Assembly (NCBI RefSeq): GCF_934668725.1 | Contig: NZ_CAKUOF010000012.1 | Coordinates: 1 to 64,000 of the forward strand | Source of the DNA: an uncultured Dysgonomonas sp. | GTDB lineage: Bacteria > Bacteroidota > Bacteroidia > Bacteroidales > Dysgonomonadaceae | DNA length: 64,000 nt | Direction: 5' to 3' | Part shown: positions 54,956-64,000 of the stretch, piece by piece | Numbering within the stretch: position 1 is the stretch's first letter | Layout: every line of letters starts with the position of its first letter | Position numbers and translations under genes: made by a program | Notes under the pieces: model-generated | The model's input: the letters and a program-made list of their open reading frames with translations, nothing else | Database searches by the model: none | Told to the model about the DNA's origin: nothing

Positions 54956-56866
54956 TTGAATATTTTTCATAAAATACTACGTGAATACTGGGGATATTCT
55001 GAATTCAGACCTTTACAGGAAGATATCATCAAATCTGTCTTTTCGGGAAAAGACACTTTAGGGCTTATGCCTACAGGAGGAGGAAAGTCTATTACTTTTC
55101 AGGTTCCGGCTCTGGCAATGGATGGTATTTGTCTTGTTATCACCCCTCTTATTGCCTTAATGAAAGATCAGGTAGATAACCTGAAAGAAAAAGGCATAAA
55201 AGCATTATCTATATATTCGGGTATGTCTCACAATGAGATAATGGTGACATTAGATAATGCAATCTTGGGCGACTACAAATTTCTTTATATTTCCCCTGAA
55301 CGATTAGGTACACAGCTATTCCAAACTAAAATTAGGAATATGAATGTGTGCCTTTTAGCCATTGACGAATCTCATTGCATATCTCAATGGGGATACGATT
55401 TCCGTCCCTCATACATGAATATTTCCGAGATACGAAAGGAACTCCCAAATGTTCCTGTATTAGCACTTACAGCTACAGCAACACCTGAAGTCACCGATGA
55501 CATTCAGAGTATTCTGGGATTCAAAGAAAAAAACGTCTTTCGAAAAAGCTTCGAACGAAAAAATTTAGCTTATATAGTTCGCGAAAGTGACAATAAAACG
55601 GAATCACTCATAAAAATTCTATCCAAAATCAAGGGAAGCGCTATTGTATATGTACGCAGTCGATTACGAACAAAAGAAATAGCAGCAGAATTAATACAAC
55701 AAGGATTCTCAGCCGATTTTTATCATGCAGGATTAAGTAGCGATGACAAAACACGTAAACAAAATGCTTGGAAGAATAACGAATGCCGGATTATTGTTTC
55801 AACCAATGCTTTCGGGATGGGAATCGACAAACCCGATGTTCGTATAGTAGTGCATATAGACTTACCCAATTCTATCGAAGAATATTATCAAGAAGCAGGA
55901 CGTGCAGGCAGAGACGAACAAAAAGCTTATGCTGTTATCTTATACTCCAAAACAGATAGTACAAAACTAAAGAAACGTATTGACGACGAATTTCCTGAAC
56001 GTGAATTTATAATACGTGTATATGAATCCCTGGCATATTTTTTTCAAATAGCTGAAGGATTTGGACTCAACTCTGCTTATGATTTTAGCTTACATCAATT
56101 TTGTGCTACATATAAATACCCCCTCATTCCTACCCATAATGCGCTAAAGATATTGGAACTAGCCGGGTATATTGAATATACGGACGAAACCGACAACCAG
56201 TCAAGGATAATTTTTTCTATCTATCGGGATGAGCTATATAAGTACGAATTTTCGGAAGAATACGAGCGTCTTATAAACATAGTATTAAGGCTGTATACCG
56301 GTATATTTGCAGACTATATTACTATAAATGAAAATACAATCGCACTACATCTTCAAAAAAGTAGAACCGAAGTATATCAAATGCTCAAAACATTGGCTAA
56401 AAAGCGAATAATAGAATATATACCCTTTAAAAAGACTCCTTTTATAATATATAAACAACCTAGAGTTTCCATAAAATATCTAGTAATACCGCAATCAGTA
56501 TATGAAGTAAGGAAGAAAAGATTCGAAAAACGAATCAAAGGAATTACTGAGTATGCAGAACACACTGATATATGCCGCAGCAGAATATTACTAAACTATT
56601 TTGGAGACAATAAAAATAAAGATTGTGGGCAATGCGATATATGTCTTGCAAAATCCAATACAGGACTTAACAACTACCGGTTTAAAGATATTTCGAGAAA
56701 AATAGAACAGTTGATTTCATACAAAAATTATTCTATAGAAGATATCGTTAACAAAATACCGGAATATAAAGAAGAAGATATAATAAATACAATACGATTT
56801 CACCTCGATAACGAGACCTTTTATTTGGAAGAAGATTACATCAGACAAGCTAAAAAGAAAGAGTAG
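54956..56866 (+). CDS. recQ: RecQ-family ATP-dependent DNA helicase
   Basis: This 636-aa superfamily-2 helicase has motif 0 (GYSEFRPLQEDII), Walker A MPTGGGKSITFQ, motif II with DESH in place of the commoner DEAH (AIDESHCISQWGYDFRPSY), motif VI QEAGRAGRDEQ, a winged-helix RQC region and a four-Cys zinc module (CRSRILLNYF then DCGQCDIC). No HRDC domain follows. It unwinds DNA 3' to 5' in recombination repair, probably handing ends to RecJ. The start must be the TTG at 54956: an in-frame stop lies 12 nt upstream and no ATG is close. Confidence 0.95.
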   Translation: MNIFHKILREYWGYSEFRPLQEDIIKSVFSGKDTLGLMPTGGGKSITFQVPALAMDGICLVITPLIALMKDQVDNLKEKGIKALSIYSGMSHNEIMVTLDNAILGDYKFLYISPERLGTQLFQTKIRNMNVCLLAIDESHCISQWGYDFRPSYMNISEIRKELPNVPVLALTATATPEVTDDIQSILGFKEKNVFRKSFERKNLAYIVRESDNKTESLIKILSKIKGSAIVYVRSRLRTKEIAAELIQQGFSADFYHAGLSSDDKTRKQNAWKNNECRIIVSTNAFGMGIDKPDVRIVVHIDLPNSIEEYYQEAGRAGRDEQKAYAVILYSKTDSTKLKKRIDDEFPEREFIIRVYESLAYFFQIAEGFGLNSAYDFSLHQFCATYKYPLIPTHNALKILELAGYIEYTDETDNQSRIIFSIYRDELYKYEFSEEYERLINIVLRLYTGIFADYITINENTIALHLQKSRTEVYQMLKTLAKKRIIEYIPFKKTPFIIYKQPRVSIKYLVIPQSVYEVRKKRFEKRIKGITEYAEHTDICRSRILLNYFGDNKNKDCGQCDICLAKSNTGLNNYRFKDISRKIEQLISYKNYSIEDIVNKIPEYKEEDIINTIRFHLDNETFYLEEDYIRQAKKKE

Positions 56867-56924
56867 ATATCTACTACCTACCCTCTCGTTCTTCTACTAA
56901 TATTTATAATTTGTGAAAAGATAA

Positions 56925-57332
56925 TTATTGCATGCATGTACCATCTTCGTTATAACTGTAAGAAGATTTCTCTGGTTCATCCCATTTTTTTGTTTTTTCA
57001 TTCCAATTAGCACGAGATACACTCATTACTTTGGTTCCATCATAGGTGTAAATCATTTTATTAGAAGGGGTCCAGCTTTTATTCGATTCATTCCATATAT
57101 AAGTAACTTTAGACACGAATGCGCCTTGTTCATTTAATGTGTTTACTTTCTTTTTGAAAGGTACAAGATTGTTATTTTTAACATCTCCTTTAAAATAAGT
57201 AGTAGAAACTACATTTTCTGTTTTTTCAACATTATGATACAATACTGCATCCGAATCTGCTTTTACTACGCTAGAATTAATTGCAAATAAAAACAGAGCA
57301 ATAACAACTGAAGTAAAAACATTTGCTTTCAT
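56925..57332 (-). CDS. DUF3836-family secreted protein
   Basis: This 135-aa protein has a signal peptide (MKANVFTSVVIALFLFAINS) and repeated short beta-hairpin-like units, YIWNESNKSWTPSNKMIYTY and WNEKTKKWDEPEKSSYSY, the pattern of the Bacteroidales DUF3836 family. Function is unknown. A -7 box TATATTTG is present on the minus strand (57388-57381). It is convergent with recQ and separate from the nqr operon. Confidence 0.8.
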   Translation of the reverse strand: MKANVFTSVVIALFLFAINSSVVKADSDAVLYHNVEKTENVVSTTYFKGDVKNNNLVPFKKKVNTLNEQGAFVSKVTYIWNESNKSWTPSNKMIYTYDGTKVMSVSRANWNEKTKKWDEPEKSSYSYNEDGTCMQ

Positions 57333-57457
57333 AATGATATATATTTAATTGATTAAACGTTTGTTTTTATTATCACAATACAAATATAAGATATAAAAAC
57401 AAATAAAAATATCATTTTGTCACAAATATCAACAAATATGCTATTAAACACATCTTC

Positions 57458-57507
57458 AAAAAAAGAGACAGCAGATATCACAATGATATCTGTTGTCTCT
57501 TTTTTTT
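57458..57507 (-). terminator. Terminator after the nqr operon
   Basis: A roughly 22-bp stem with one G-U pair (57458-57480 with 57484-57506) is flanked by A and T runs on both sides, so it can terminate the minus-strand nqr transcript and probably also read-through from the other side. Confidence 0.9.
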
Positions 57508-57526
57508 ACTAGAAAATTATCTTCGA

Positions 57527-58789
57527 TCAACCAAAGTCGTCAAATAGCAGCATTTCGGGCGGAACCCCTAGATTATCTAACATTTTTTTTACAGAATTAG
57601 CCATTGGTCCAGGTCCGCACATGTAGTACTCAATATCTTCAGGCGAGTCATGATTTTTCAAATAGTTATCGTAAATTACCTGATGTATAAAGCCTGTATA
57701 ACCAGTCCAATTATCTTCAGGCAATGGTTCTGAAAGAGCTATATTAAACGTAAAATTCGAGAATTGCTTCTCTATCTCACGAAAGTCCTCTTCATAAAAA
57801 ATCTCATTCTTAGAACGGGCTCCATACCAATAAGATATTTTCCGGTCAGTAGTATTAAGCGTATTAAATAAGTACAATAACTGCGAACGAAGAGGCGCCA
57901 TACCTGCCCCACCTCCAATATAGAGCATTTCATTGACAGTATCCAAAATATGAAAGTCTCCATAAGGTCCTGATATCCTGACTTTATCACCTGTATTCAG
58001 CCCAAAAATATAAGACGAACCTACTCCAGGCTTTATTCCTCGTTTCCAGCCTCCTGTTTCTCTATCAAATGGAGGTGTAGCTATACGTATATTGAGCATT
58101 ACAATATCTCCCTCTGCCGGATAATTAGCCATGGAATAGGCACGTACAGTCTCTTCGGTATTCGTCACATCCAAATCCCACATCTTAAACTTATCCCATT
58201 CAGACCTGAAGCGGTCGTCAATATCAAAATCGATAAAACGTTGCTGATACTTGGGTATGTTGATCTGTATATACGAACCCGGCTTAAAGTCTAAGTGTTC
58301 CCCTTGAGGTAAGCGTACAATAAACTCTTTAATAAAAGTAGCTACATTATGATTAGATACAACCTCACACTCCCATTCTTTTACCCCGAATACCTCAGAT
58401 GGCACTTCTACTTCTAAATCGGCTTTTATTTTAGCCTGACACCCCAACCGCCAATGTTCTTTTTGTTGTTTTCTTGAAAAAAATCCTGCTTCAGTGGGTA
58501 GAATCTCACCTGCTCCATCTATTATTCTGCAACGACATTGTCCGCAAGTGCCTCCCCCACCACAAGCCGAAGACAGATATATGTTTTGAGATTGCAATGC
58601 AGATAATACGGATGTGCCAACAGGGCTTTCAAACTCTTTCTCCCCATTTACCAATACTCGTACATTTCCTGAAGGTAATAGTTTTGCTTTTGAATATAAA
58701 ATAGCTATAACAAATAACAGAATCAAAATCAAAAGTGCAACCACACTCGAAAGTATTACCAGCATATTTGTCGATAGTAAAAATGTCAT
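57527..58789 (-). CDS. nqrF: Na+-translocating NADH-quinone reductase subunit F
   Basis: This 420-aa subunit has an N-terminal transmembrane helix, then a [2Fe-2S] ferredoxin domain (CGGGGTCGQCRC plus the later Cys in WRLGCQAKI), an FAD domain (VRAYSMANYP) and an NAD domain (YIGGGAGMAPLRSQL), ending LLFDDFG. It takes electrons from NADH into the complex. It is last in the operon and is separated from nqrE by the unrelated 58835-59269 gene, which is not the usual nqrABCDEF layout. Confidence 0.97.
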   Translation of the reverse strand: MTFLLSTNMLVILSSVVALLILILLFVIAILYSKAKLLPSGNVRVLVNGEKEFESPVGTSVLSALQSQNIYLSSACGGGGTCGQCRCRIIDGAGEILPTEAGFFSRKQQKEHWRLGCQAKIKADLEVEVPSEVFGVKEWECEVVSNHNVATFIKEFIVRLPQGEHLDFKPGSYIQINIPKYQQRFIDFDIDDRFRSEWDKFKMWDLDVTNTEETVRAYSMANYPAEGDIVMLNIRIATPPFDRETGGWKRGIKPGVGSSYIFGLNTGDKVRISGPYGDFHILDTVNEMLYIGGGAGMAPLRSQLLYLFNTLNTTDRKISYWYGARSKNEIFYEEDFREIEKQFSNFTFNIALSEPLPEDNWTGYTGFIHQVIYDNYLKNHDSPEDIEYYMCGPGPMANSVKKMLDNLGVPPEMLLFDDFG

Positions 58790-58834
58790 ATACTTCTATT
58801 TTATCAAATTAAGTCTTCAGACTTAGTTATTTAA

Positions 58835-59269
58835 TCAATTGCTTTTTAAGTCTCCGTATCTGGCCTTAAGAATCGTATTTCTTATAAAATTCAGCTCTAA
58901 GTTAATTGATAGTTCTCCCTCTTGAGAGGCCAAAATTATATATGAAAACCAAATGATCTTTTTCTCTTTTGAGTCTACAGGAATAATTATTTTCCAAGAA
59001 TATACCAAGTTATCATCACCACCCTCATTCGTCAGTTTAACCTCTTCTTCTAATTGAAATCCATCTTGCACATAAATATCTGATTCTGATGACAATTCTA
59101 CACTTTCAGTATATCCTTTCTCTGACTCAATAGACTGTACACTTAATCTTAAAGTACCCGAATTTCCATCTTCCCGGTAAAAAACCGCATTACCATCATC
59201 ATAATACTCTTCCTTCCAATCACTTGGTAGTTTAAAGGATACTATATCTCCGTATGTGATCAATTTCAT
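58835..59269 (-). CDS. Unknown 144-aa protein inserted between nqrE and nqrF
   Basis: This acidic protein has no signal peptide or membrane helix. It begins MKLITYGDIVSFKLPSDWKE and alternates charged loops with beta-forming segments such as TLRLSVQSIES and KIIWFSYIILASQEGELSI. The opening (a K-L-P-x-x-W motif after a short strand) resembles small DcrB/DUF1795- or DUF3805-like domains, but I cannot assign a family. It lies 49 nt after nqrE and 45 nt before nqrF on the same strand, so it is co-transcribed with the pump. It could be a recent insertion or a lineage-specific accessory factor. Confidence 0.75.
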   Translation of the reverse strand: MKLITYGDIVSFKLPSDWKEEYYDDGNAVFYREDGNSGTLRLSVQSIESEKGYTESVELSSESDIYVQDGFQLEEEVKLTNEGGDDNLVYSWKIIIPVDSKEKKIIWFSYIILASQEGELSINLELNFIRNTILKARYGDLKSN

Positions 59270-59318
59270 ATTTTTCTTTTTTAGGATGTACCGCTCCTAT
59301 CCCCAATCAATCTCTTAG

Positions 59319-59936
59319 CTAAAGTTTGATCCCTGAAAAGCTCATAAATGCAATTCCCATAAGAGCAGTTATAATAAAAGTAATACCTAATCCTCTCAAC
59401 GGCTTGGGAATATCAGAATATTCGAGTCTCTCCCGTATTGCAGCTAAACCTACAATAGCTAAAAACCAGCCAACCCCTGAGCCTAAACCATAAACTGTAG
59501 CATATCCAATATTGGGAAATTCTTTTTGTTGCATAAACAGAGATCCTCCAAATATCGCACAATTTACTGCCAGTAAAGGTAAAAATATACCCAAGGTGGC
59601 ATATAGTGAAGGACTATATTTCTCTATCAGCAATGCAAGTATTTGAGTTACTGATGCCAAGACTGCAATAAAGACCAATAAAGTCAACATACTCAAATCT
59701 ACATTCTTGAAACTATCTCCCAACCACTGCAAAGCTCCTGGTTTCAATAAATAATTTTCGAGTAAATAATTTATAGGAACAGTTATTGTCAGAAGAAATA
59801 TTACGGCAATACCCAATCCTATAGCCGTTTTGACATTCTTCGAAATAGCCAGAAAGGTACACATACCTAAAAAGTATGCAAATATCATATTATCAATAAA
59901 GATTGATCTTATAAATATGTTAACTGCTTCTTGCAT
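59319..59936 (-). CDS. nqrE: Na+-translocating NADH-quinone reductase subunit E
   Basis: This 205-aa integral membrane subunit has about six helices and conserved NMIFAYFLGMCTFLAISKNV and LLAVNCAIFGGSLFM, the latter with a cysteine that with one in NqrD holds the intramembrane iron centre. It is homologous to NqrD in inverted topology and forms part of the Na+ path. Confidence 0.97.
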   Translation of the reverse strand: MQEAVNIFIRSIFIDNMIFAYFLGMCTFLAISKNVKTAIGLGIAVIFLLTITVPINYLLENYLLKPGALQWLGDSFKNVDLSMLTLLVFIAVLASVTQILALLIEKYSPSLYATLGIFLPLLAVNCAIFGGSLFMQQKEFPNIGYATVYGLGSGVGWFLAIVGLAAIRERLEYSDIPKPLRGLGITFIITALMGIAFMSFSGIKL

Positions 59937-59985
59937 AGTTTGTCAATTCGTTTTTTGATATATTAAGAAACAATAAATATAATCT

Positions 59986-60618
59986 TTAACTTTCTTGTAA
60001 ATCCTTATTACGAGCACGTTGTATCCATATTAAGACTGCTACAACTATCAGCGCCATAGGAGGAAGTATCATAAAACCATTATCCATATATCCCATTTTA
60101 TAAAAAGATGGAGGTATAACTTCAAACCCCAACAGTGTACCCGATCCTAATAACTCACGTACAAATCCCACAACAAATAAAACGACAGCATACCCTAAAC
60201 CATTTCCGATACCATCAAAAAAAGAGGACACTGGACCATTGCCCAATGCAAAAGCTTCTAAACGCCCCATCAGAATACAGTTTGTTAATATAAGGCTGAT
60301 AAATACCGAAAGCTGCTTATTAATATCATACGCATACGCTTTAAGTAATTCACTAACCAAAGTCACCAAAGCTGCTGCAATGACCATTTGTACTATTATA
60401 CGAATCTTATTAGGAATAAGGTTGCGCAAAAGAGATAGGAACAGATTGGCAAAAGCCACTACTATAATCACACACACCCCCATCATAATGGAAGCCTCAA
60501 GCTTAGTAGTTACAGCCAATGTAGAACAGACTCCTAATACCTGCACAAGAATAGGATTCTTTTTATTTAAAGGTCCTAGCAGTATAGCTTTTGTTTTATC
60601 CGATAATAGCTGAGCCAT
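59986..60618 (-). CDS. nqrD: Na+-translocating NADH-quinone reductase subunit D
   Basis: This 210-aa integral membrane subunit has VLGVCSTLAVTTKLEASIMM with the iron-binding cysteine, ILTNCILMGRLEAFALGN and a family-typical C-terminus. It pairs with NqrE. Its start lies only 1 nt after the nqrC stop, so translation is probably coupled. Confidence 0.97.
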   Translation of the reverse strand: MAQLLSDKTKAILLGPLNKKNPILVQVLGVCSTLAVTTKLEASIMMGVCVIIVVAFANLFLSLLRNLIPNKIRIIVQMVIAAALVTLVSELLKAYAYDINKQLSVFISLILTNCILMGRLEAFALGNGPVSSFFDGIGNGLGYAVVLFVVGFVRELLGSGTLLGFEVIPPSFYKMGYMDNGFMILPPMALIVVAVLIWIQRARNKDLQES

Positions 60619-60619
60619 T

Positions 60620-61327
60620 TTATTCTGTCTTTAATTTTTCTAAAAATTCACTATAACCTTCTAATGTATTGTATAGCATATTATCCACTCCATGACTGGT
60701 TATTGTCCCTCCCGATATCCCATCTACATAATCTCTGTCTGAAACACTTTTTCCTGGTTTTACAATTGCGACCGACTTAAAAACACCATCTTTAAAAAGA
60801 TGCTTACCTACAAATTCGTCACTAAACCAATCGTGAGCAACTTCTGCCCCTAATCCGGGAGTTTCCGATTCGTGTCCGAAATCAGCCCCGTAAATAGTAT
60901 TACCATCCGCTTCAACAGCAACATATCCCCAGATAGGCCCCCACAAACCCGCTCCTCTAAGAGCCATTATATATAGATTTTGTTCATCTAAAGAAGCTAC
61001 ATACACCGGATATCTACGTTTATCTAAAGGTTTGTCCATTTCGATTTTCATATCAGCATTAAAAGCATCTTCTCGTGAATCGGGTATAATATTTCCTGCC
61101 ATATCAATCATATACATGTCAGAAATTAGATCTTCAAATTTTTGTTCGGCCTCCTCTCCCTTGGTATTTATATTTATTGAGCGCAATACCTGAGACATTT
61201 TATCAAGATCGGCATTTTTTTGCTGCACATCTTTCAGTAAAACATGGATTATTGAAAGGACAACAGCTACTATAATAACCATTACGCTAGCAAATACAAT
61301 TGTATATTTATTACTATTCCTATTCAT
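60620..61327 (-). CDS. nqrC: Na+-translocating NADH-quinone reductase subunit C
   Basis: This 235-aa protein has a single N-terminal membrane helix and a periplasmic FMN domain. The flavin-attachment region reads DGISGGTITSHGVD, with the threonine of the S-G-x-T motif that bonds FMN covalently. The ATG overlaps the nqrB stop by 4 nt. Confidence 0.96.
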   Translation of the reverse strand: MNRNSNKYTIVFASVMVIIVAVVLSIIHVLLKDVQQKNADLDKMSQVLRSININTKGEEAEQKFEDLISDMYMIDMAGNIIPDSREDAFNADMKIEMDKPLDKRRYPVYVASLDEQNLYIMALRGAGLWGPIWGYVAVEADGNTIYGADFGHESETPGLGAEVAHDWFSDEFVGKHLFKDGVFKSVAIVKPGKSVSDRDYVDGISGGTITSHGVDNMLYNTLEGYSEFLEKLKTE

Positions 61328-62559
61328 AAACCTATATCTGTTTTCTTTGCTGAACGTTTCATTCGACGTTTTATATTCTTTTCTACCACTACATAATCTA
61401 TCAAAGGAGCAAAAGCATTCATAAATAAAATTGCCAACATCATTCCTTCCGGATAACCGGGATTAAATACCCTGATTAAAATGGCTATTACTCCGATAAA
61501 AAAACCATATACCCATTTTCCTGATTCGGTACGTGCCGATGTTACAGGATCTGTAGCCATAAAAACGGCACCAAAAGCAAATCCTCCTAAAAGTATATGT
61601 TCCAATGGTGTAACCTCCATTACTGCATTGACTGCAAATTGATTGATCAGAAAGGCTGTTGCTATTCCTCCGACAAAAACAGATACCATCGTTTTCCAGC
61701 TGGCAACACCAAAAACAATCATAACAATTGCTCCTAATAAAATAGCTAATTTGGATGTTTCACCTATTGAACCCGGGATAAGCCCCAAAAACATATCCCA
61801 ATAATTAAGTGCATGACCAGTAATATCAACTAAAATGGTATTACTGGAAGTAGCTGTTTCCAGTTGAGACAAAGGGGTTGCTCCCGAAAATGCATCTACA
61901 GTTTGAGTTATACCATCTATCACCTGAGAATCACCTATGCCGAAGCTATTTTCTGTCCGGACAAATACGTGCTCACCTGTCATTTTAGATGGATATGCAA
62001 AAAATAGAAATGCTCGTGCAACTAAAGCAACATTAAAAATATTATACCCCGTTCCTCCAAAAACCTCTTTGGCAAAAACTACTGCAAATGCAGTAGCAAC
62101 AGCAAGCATCCACAATGGCAAATCGACCGGTACAATCATCGGAATCAACATTCCTGATACAAGAAAACCTTCGTGAACCTCATGTCCTTTAACCTGAGCA
62201 ATAATAATCTCAATACCTAAACCAACAACATACGATACAATTATTTTGGGTAAAACGGCTAATAAGCCAAATAAAAAACAATCCCAAAACAAAGGTGCTT
62301 GTCCTATTGCCTGATAATGCTGATAGCCGACATTATACATTCCAAAAAGCAATGCAGGCATCAAAGCTATAATAACCAACGACATCGTTCGTTTTGTATC
62401 CGATGCATCATGTATATGCACTCCACTTTTAGATGTTGTGTTCGGAACATAAAGAAACGTATCTACAGCATCATATAGAGCATGCAACTTCTCCAGCCTA
62501 CCTCCTTTTTCAAAATGAGGTTTTATCTTATTATCCAAATGATCTCTTAATGACTTCAA
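61324..62559 (-). CDS. nqrB: Na+-translocating NADH-quinone reductase subunit B
   Basis: This 411-aa polytopic subunit carries the second covalent FMN at the threonine in DAFSGATPLSQLE and conserved segments such as HEVHEGFLVSGMLIPMIVPV and ATDPVTSARTESGKWVYG. It binds riboflavin and the quinone site and forms much of the sodium channel. Confidence 0.97.
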   Translation of the reverse strand: MKSLRDHLDNKIKPHFEKGGRLEKLHALYDAVDTFLYVPNTTSKSGVHIHDASDTKRTMSLVIIALMPALLFGMYNVGYQHYQAIGQAPLFWDCFLFGLLAVLPKIIVSYVVGLGIEIIIAQVKGHEVHEGFLVSGMLIPMIVPVDLPLWMLAVATAFAVVFAKEVFGGTGYNIFNVALVARAFLFFAYPSKMTGEHVFVRTENSFGIGDSQVIDGITQTVDAFSGATPLSQLETATSSNTILVDITGHALNYWDMFLGLIPGSIGETSKLAILLGAIVMIVFGVASWKTMVSVFVGGIATAFLINQFAVNAVMEVTPLEHILLGGFAFGAVFMATDPVTSARTESGKWVYGFFIGVIAILIRVFNPGYPEGMMLAILFMNAFAPLIDYVVVEKNIKRRMKRSAKKTDIGL

Positions 62560-62618
62560 TATTGTATAATTTTAGAGTTCCAAATCTGCTTATTATTTAT
62601 TGAATAATAAAAGAAGTT

Positions 62619-63986
62619 CTATTCCATCTCTTTTTTCAGCTTGATAAGACCTTCTCTCATTATTTTCTGAATTTCGAGCTTGGATGTATCCACAAATTCA
62701 CACAAAGCAAAATCTTCCGGAGCAACCTCGTATATACCCAATTGTTCCATCTTATCTACATTATATGTTATAGTGGCCTTAATTAGTTGTTCCGGGAAAA
62801 TATCCATAGGAAATACTTTATCATATTCATTCGACATGATAATGGCACGACGCCCTCCCATCAATCGGGCATCAAAGCGGTATTTTCTATTTGGCTTAAG
62901 AAAACTAATCAACTTAGACAAATAAGTACCTCCGGCACTATATTTTTTATTTAATCCGGGTGAAGCCCACCCTATAAAATCGTGCTTATCGTCCCCTTCG
63001 GGAATAACCGTTACCTGGGAATCATAAAAATGAAGTGGCCCACGTATATCAATCTGTGTACCTGTAAGCACATTACCCGAAATATAGCGTAATTTACCTA
63101 CCCGTGTCACATTGGCTTCGAAGAGTTTATCTAATACAGAACCAATGGTTACCGAATAATATCCCTTCTTTACAGCTTCAGATCCCGTATAAGCAATAAG
63201 ACGTGTAAAATCGGCATACCCTTTTTGAAAGAAACGACCTATTAATAGAACATCGGGGGCAGTAATAGTCCAAATCGTCTCACCTTTATTCAGAGGGTTT
63301 ATGTTATTAATTTGTACTCCCGCATTTCCTGCCGGATGAGGACCTTCGAATTCAATAATTTCAGCATTTTTCGCATTACGCATAACCACTGATTTAGTAT
63401 AATTACTTATGCTCAAATACGTTTTTCCCTCAGTTAATTTGCTCAAAGCATCTATTCCTAACTGAAAAGCCTGAGGTTCTCTGTCTATTATAAAATCATA
63501 AGAAGGCGCCAATGGTGCGGAAGAAAACCCTGTAATAAATATATCACGAGGCAAGCTATTTGGGTCGGCAATTATATCATAAGGACGCTGTTTTATGAAA
63601 GGCCAAAGTCCGGCATTCAACAGTTTTGCTTTAATCTCATTCGTTGTGCTATCATTTATATTTGTTTCAACTGTCTCACTTCGTACATCACCATCAACTT
63701 CTATCGTAATATCCAGCAACCTTCGCTTTTCACCACGTGTAACTGATATTACAATACCATCGACAGGAGAAACAAACACCAGTTTCGGGTTGCTTTTATC
63801 ATGCATTACAGGCCTACCAGCCTTCACCCGATCCCCGGCTTTAACATCTACTTTTGGAATAAGCCCCGGAAAATCTTCAGGTATAATCTTTATAGTAACC
63901 GGTTTTATATTCCCGATAAATATCTCAGGTGCATTACCCTCTATAGGGATATCCAGACCTTTCTTTATTTTTATATATTTTGGCAT
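62619..63986 (-). CDS. nqrA: Na+-translocating NADH-quinone reductase subunit A
   Basis: This 455-aa cytoplasmic subunit opens MPKYIKIKKGLDIPIEGNAP and contains VKAGDRVKAGRPVMHDKSNP, split by the conserved lipoyl-like turn, and ANVTRVGKLRYISGNVLTG. It is the first gene of nqrABCDEF and likely contributes to the quinone site. The promoter would lie beyond 64000 and is not visible. Confidence 0.97.
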   Translation of the reverse strand: MPKYIKIKKGLDIPIEGNAPEIFIGNIKPVTIKIIPEDFPGLIPKVDVKAGDRVKAGRPVMHDKSNPKLVFVSPVDGIVISVTRGEKRRLLDITIEVDGDVRSETVETNINDSTTNEIKAKLLNAGLWPFIKQRPYDIIADPNSLPRDIFITGFSSAPLAPSYDFIIDREPQAFQLGIDALSKLTEGKTYLSISNYTKSVVMRNAKNAEIIEFEGPHPAGNAGVQINNINPLNKGETIWTITAPDVLLIGRFFQKGYADFTRLIAYTGSEAVKKGYYSVTIGSVLDKLFEANVTRVGKLRYISGNVLTGTQIDIRGPLHFYDSQVTVIPEGDDKHDFIGWASPGLNKKYSAGGTYLSKLISFLKPNRKYRFDARLMGGRRAIIMSNEYDKVFPMDIFPEQLIKATITYNVDKMEQLGIYEVAPEDFALCEFVDTSKLEIQKIMREGLIKLKKEME

Positions 63987-64000
63987 ATATCATTATGTCA

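Noticed and set aside
54117..56866. MBL-fold protein plus RecQ considered as a defence module
   Set aside because: The MBL protein carries a lipoprotein signal and so is not cytosolic; RecQ and RecJ look like ordinary housekeeping enzymes, and no other defence gene is near.
1..64000. tRNA or rRNA genes, CRISPR arrays, insertion sequences, attachment sites
   Set aside because: Reading the intergenic regions showed no T-loop-like motifs, regularly spaced repeats, transposase genes or target duplications.

Overview
The window reads as chromosome of a low-GC Bacteroidales bacterium, most likely Dysgonomonas or a close relative. Supporting signs are promoters of the Bacteroidetes type (TTG/TTTG, a 19-20 nt spacer, then TAnnTTTG), weak or absent Shine-Dalgarno sequences, a PorT-type barrel of the type IX secretion system, a TonB-dependent receptor with a carboxypeptidase-regulatory-like N-terminus, Rho with a long low-complexity insert, a Na+-translocating NQR, and DUF3836 and THUMP-like/PG_1098 proteins. 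The genus is an inference from gene content and protein style. No tRNA, rRNA, CRISPR array, insertion sequence or prophage was recognised.

Layout. 1-4.5 kb: hexuronate catabolic operon on the minus strand (LacI-type regulator, SDR oxidoreductase, uxuA, kdgK, then the 5' end of eda), with a promoter flanked by two matching operator palindromes. 4.6-10 kb: an orphan exosortase-like protein, then an outer-membrane barrel, lptC and a PpiD-like chaperone (envelope biogenesis). 10-13.2 kb: nth, a GT4 glycosyltransferase, a nitroreductase and a 55-aa ferredoxin. 13.4-17.5 kb: porT, a DUF2185 protein, a secreted orphan protein and two L,D-transpeptidases. 17.5-25.8 kb: class I aldolase, a PEPCK/HPr-kinase-like P-loop protein, putA and an M64 peptidase. 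25.8-34.3 kb: a TamB-like giant, a THUMP-like methyltransferase, tilS and a TPR protein. 34.4-43.5 kb: rho, a zinc CDF exporter, a GH29 fucosidase, rpsA, a class A beta-lactamase and an aminotransferase. 43.5-49.3 kb: VOC protein, AraC regulator, der and a four-gene 2-oxoacid:ferredoxin oxidoreductase operon. 49.6-57.3 kb: TonB receptor, recJ, an MBL-fold lipoprotein, recQ and a DUF3836 protein. 57.5-64 kb: nqrABCDEF with an unrelated 144-aa gene between nqrE and nqrF.

The gene content is mostly housekeeping. The less expected signals are non-coding: (i) an ~83-bp element present twice, at 11974-12056 and 31579-31660, whose hairpin carries a compensatory base-pair change; (ii) a compact nested stem structure with a competing helix in the recJ leader; (iii) a TTTGTAACC repeat cluster upstream of the rpsA promoter; (iv) perfect 15-bp inverted repeats at the start of lptC, around the start codon of the 14894 gene, and between kdgK and eda; (v) the paired LacI-type operators. 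Several genes also lack an ATG start (porT, recQ, and tamB, which may start at ATT). No clear-cut new defence or mobile system was found.
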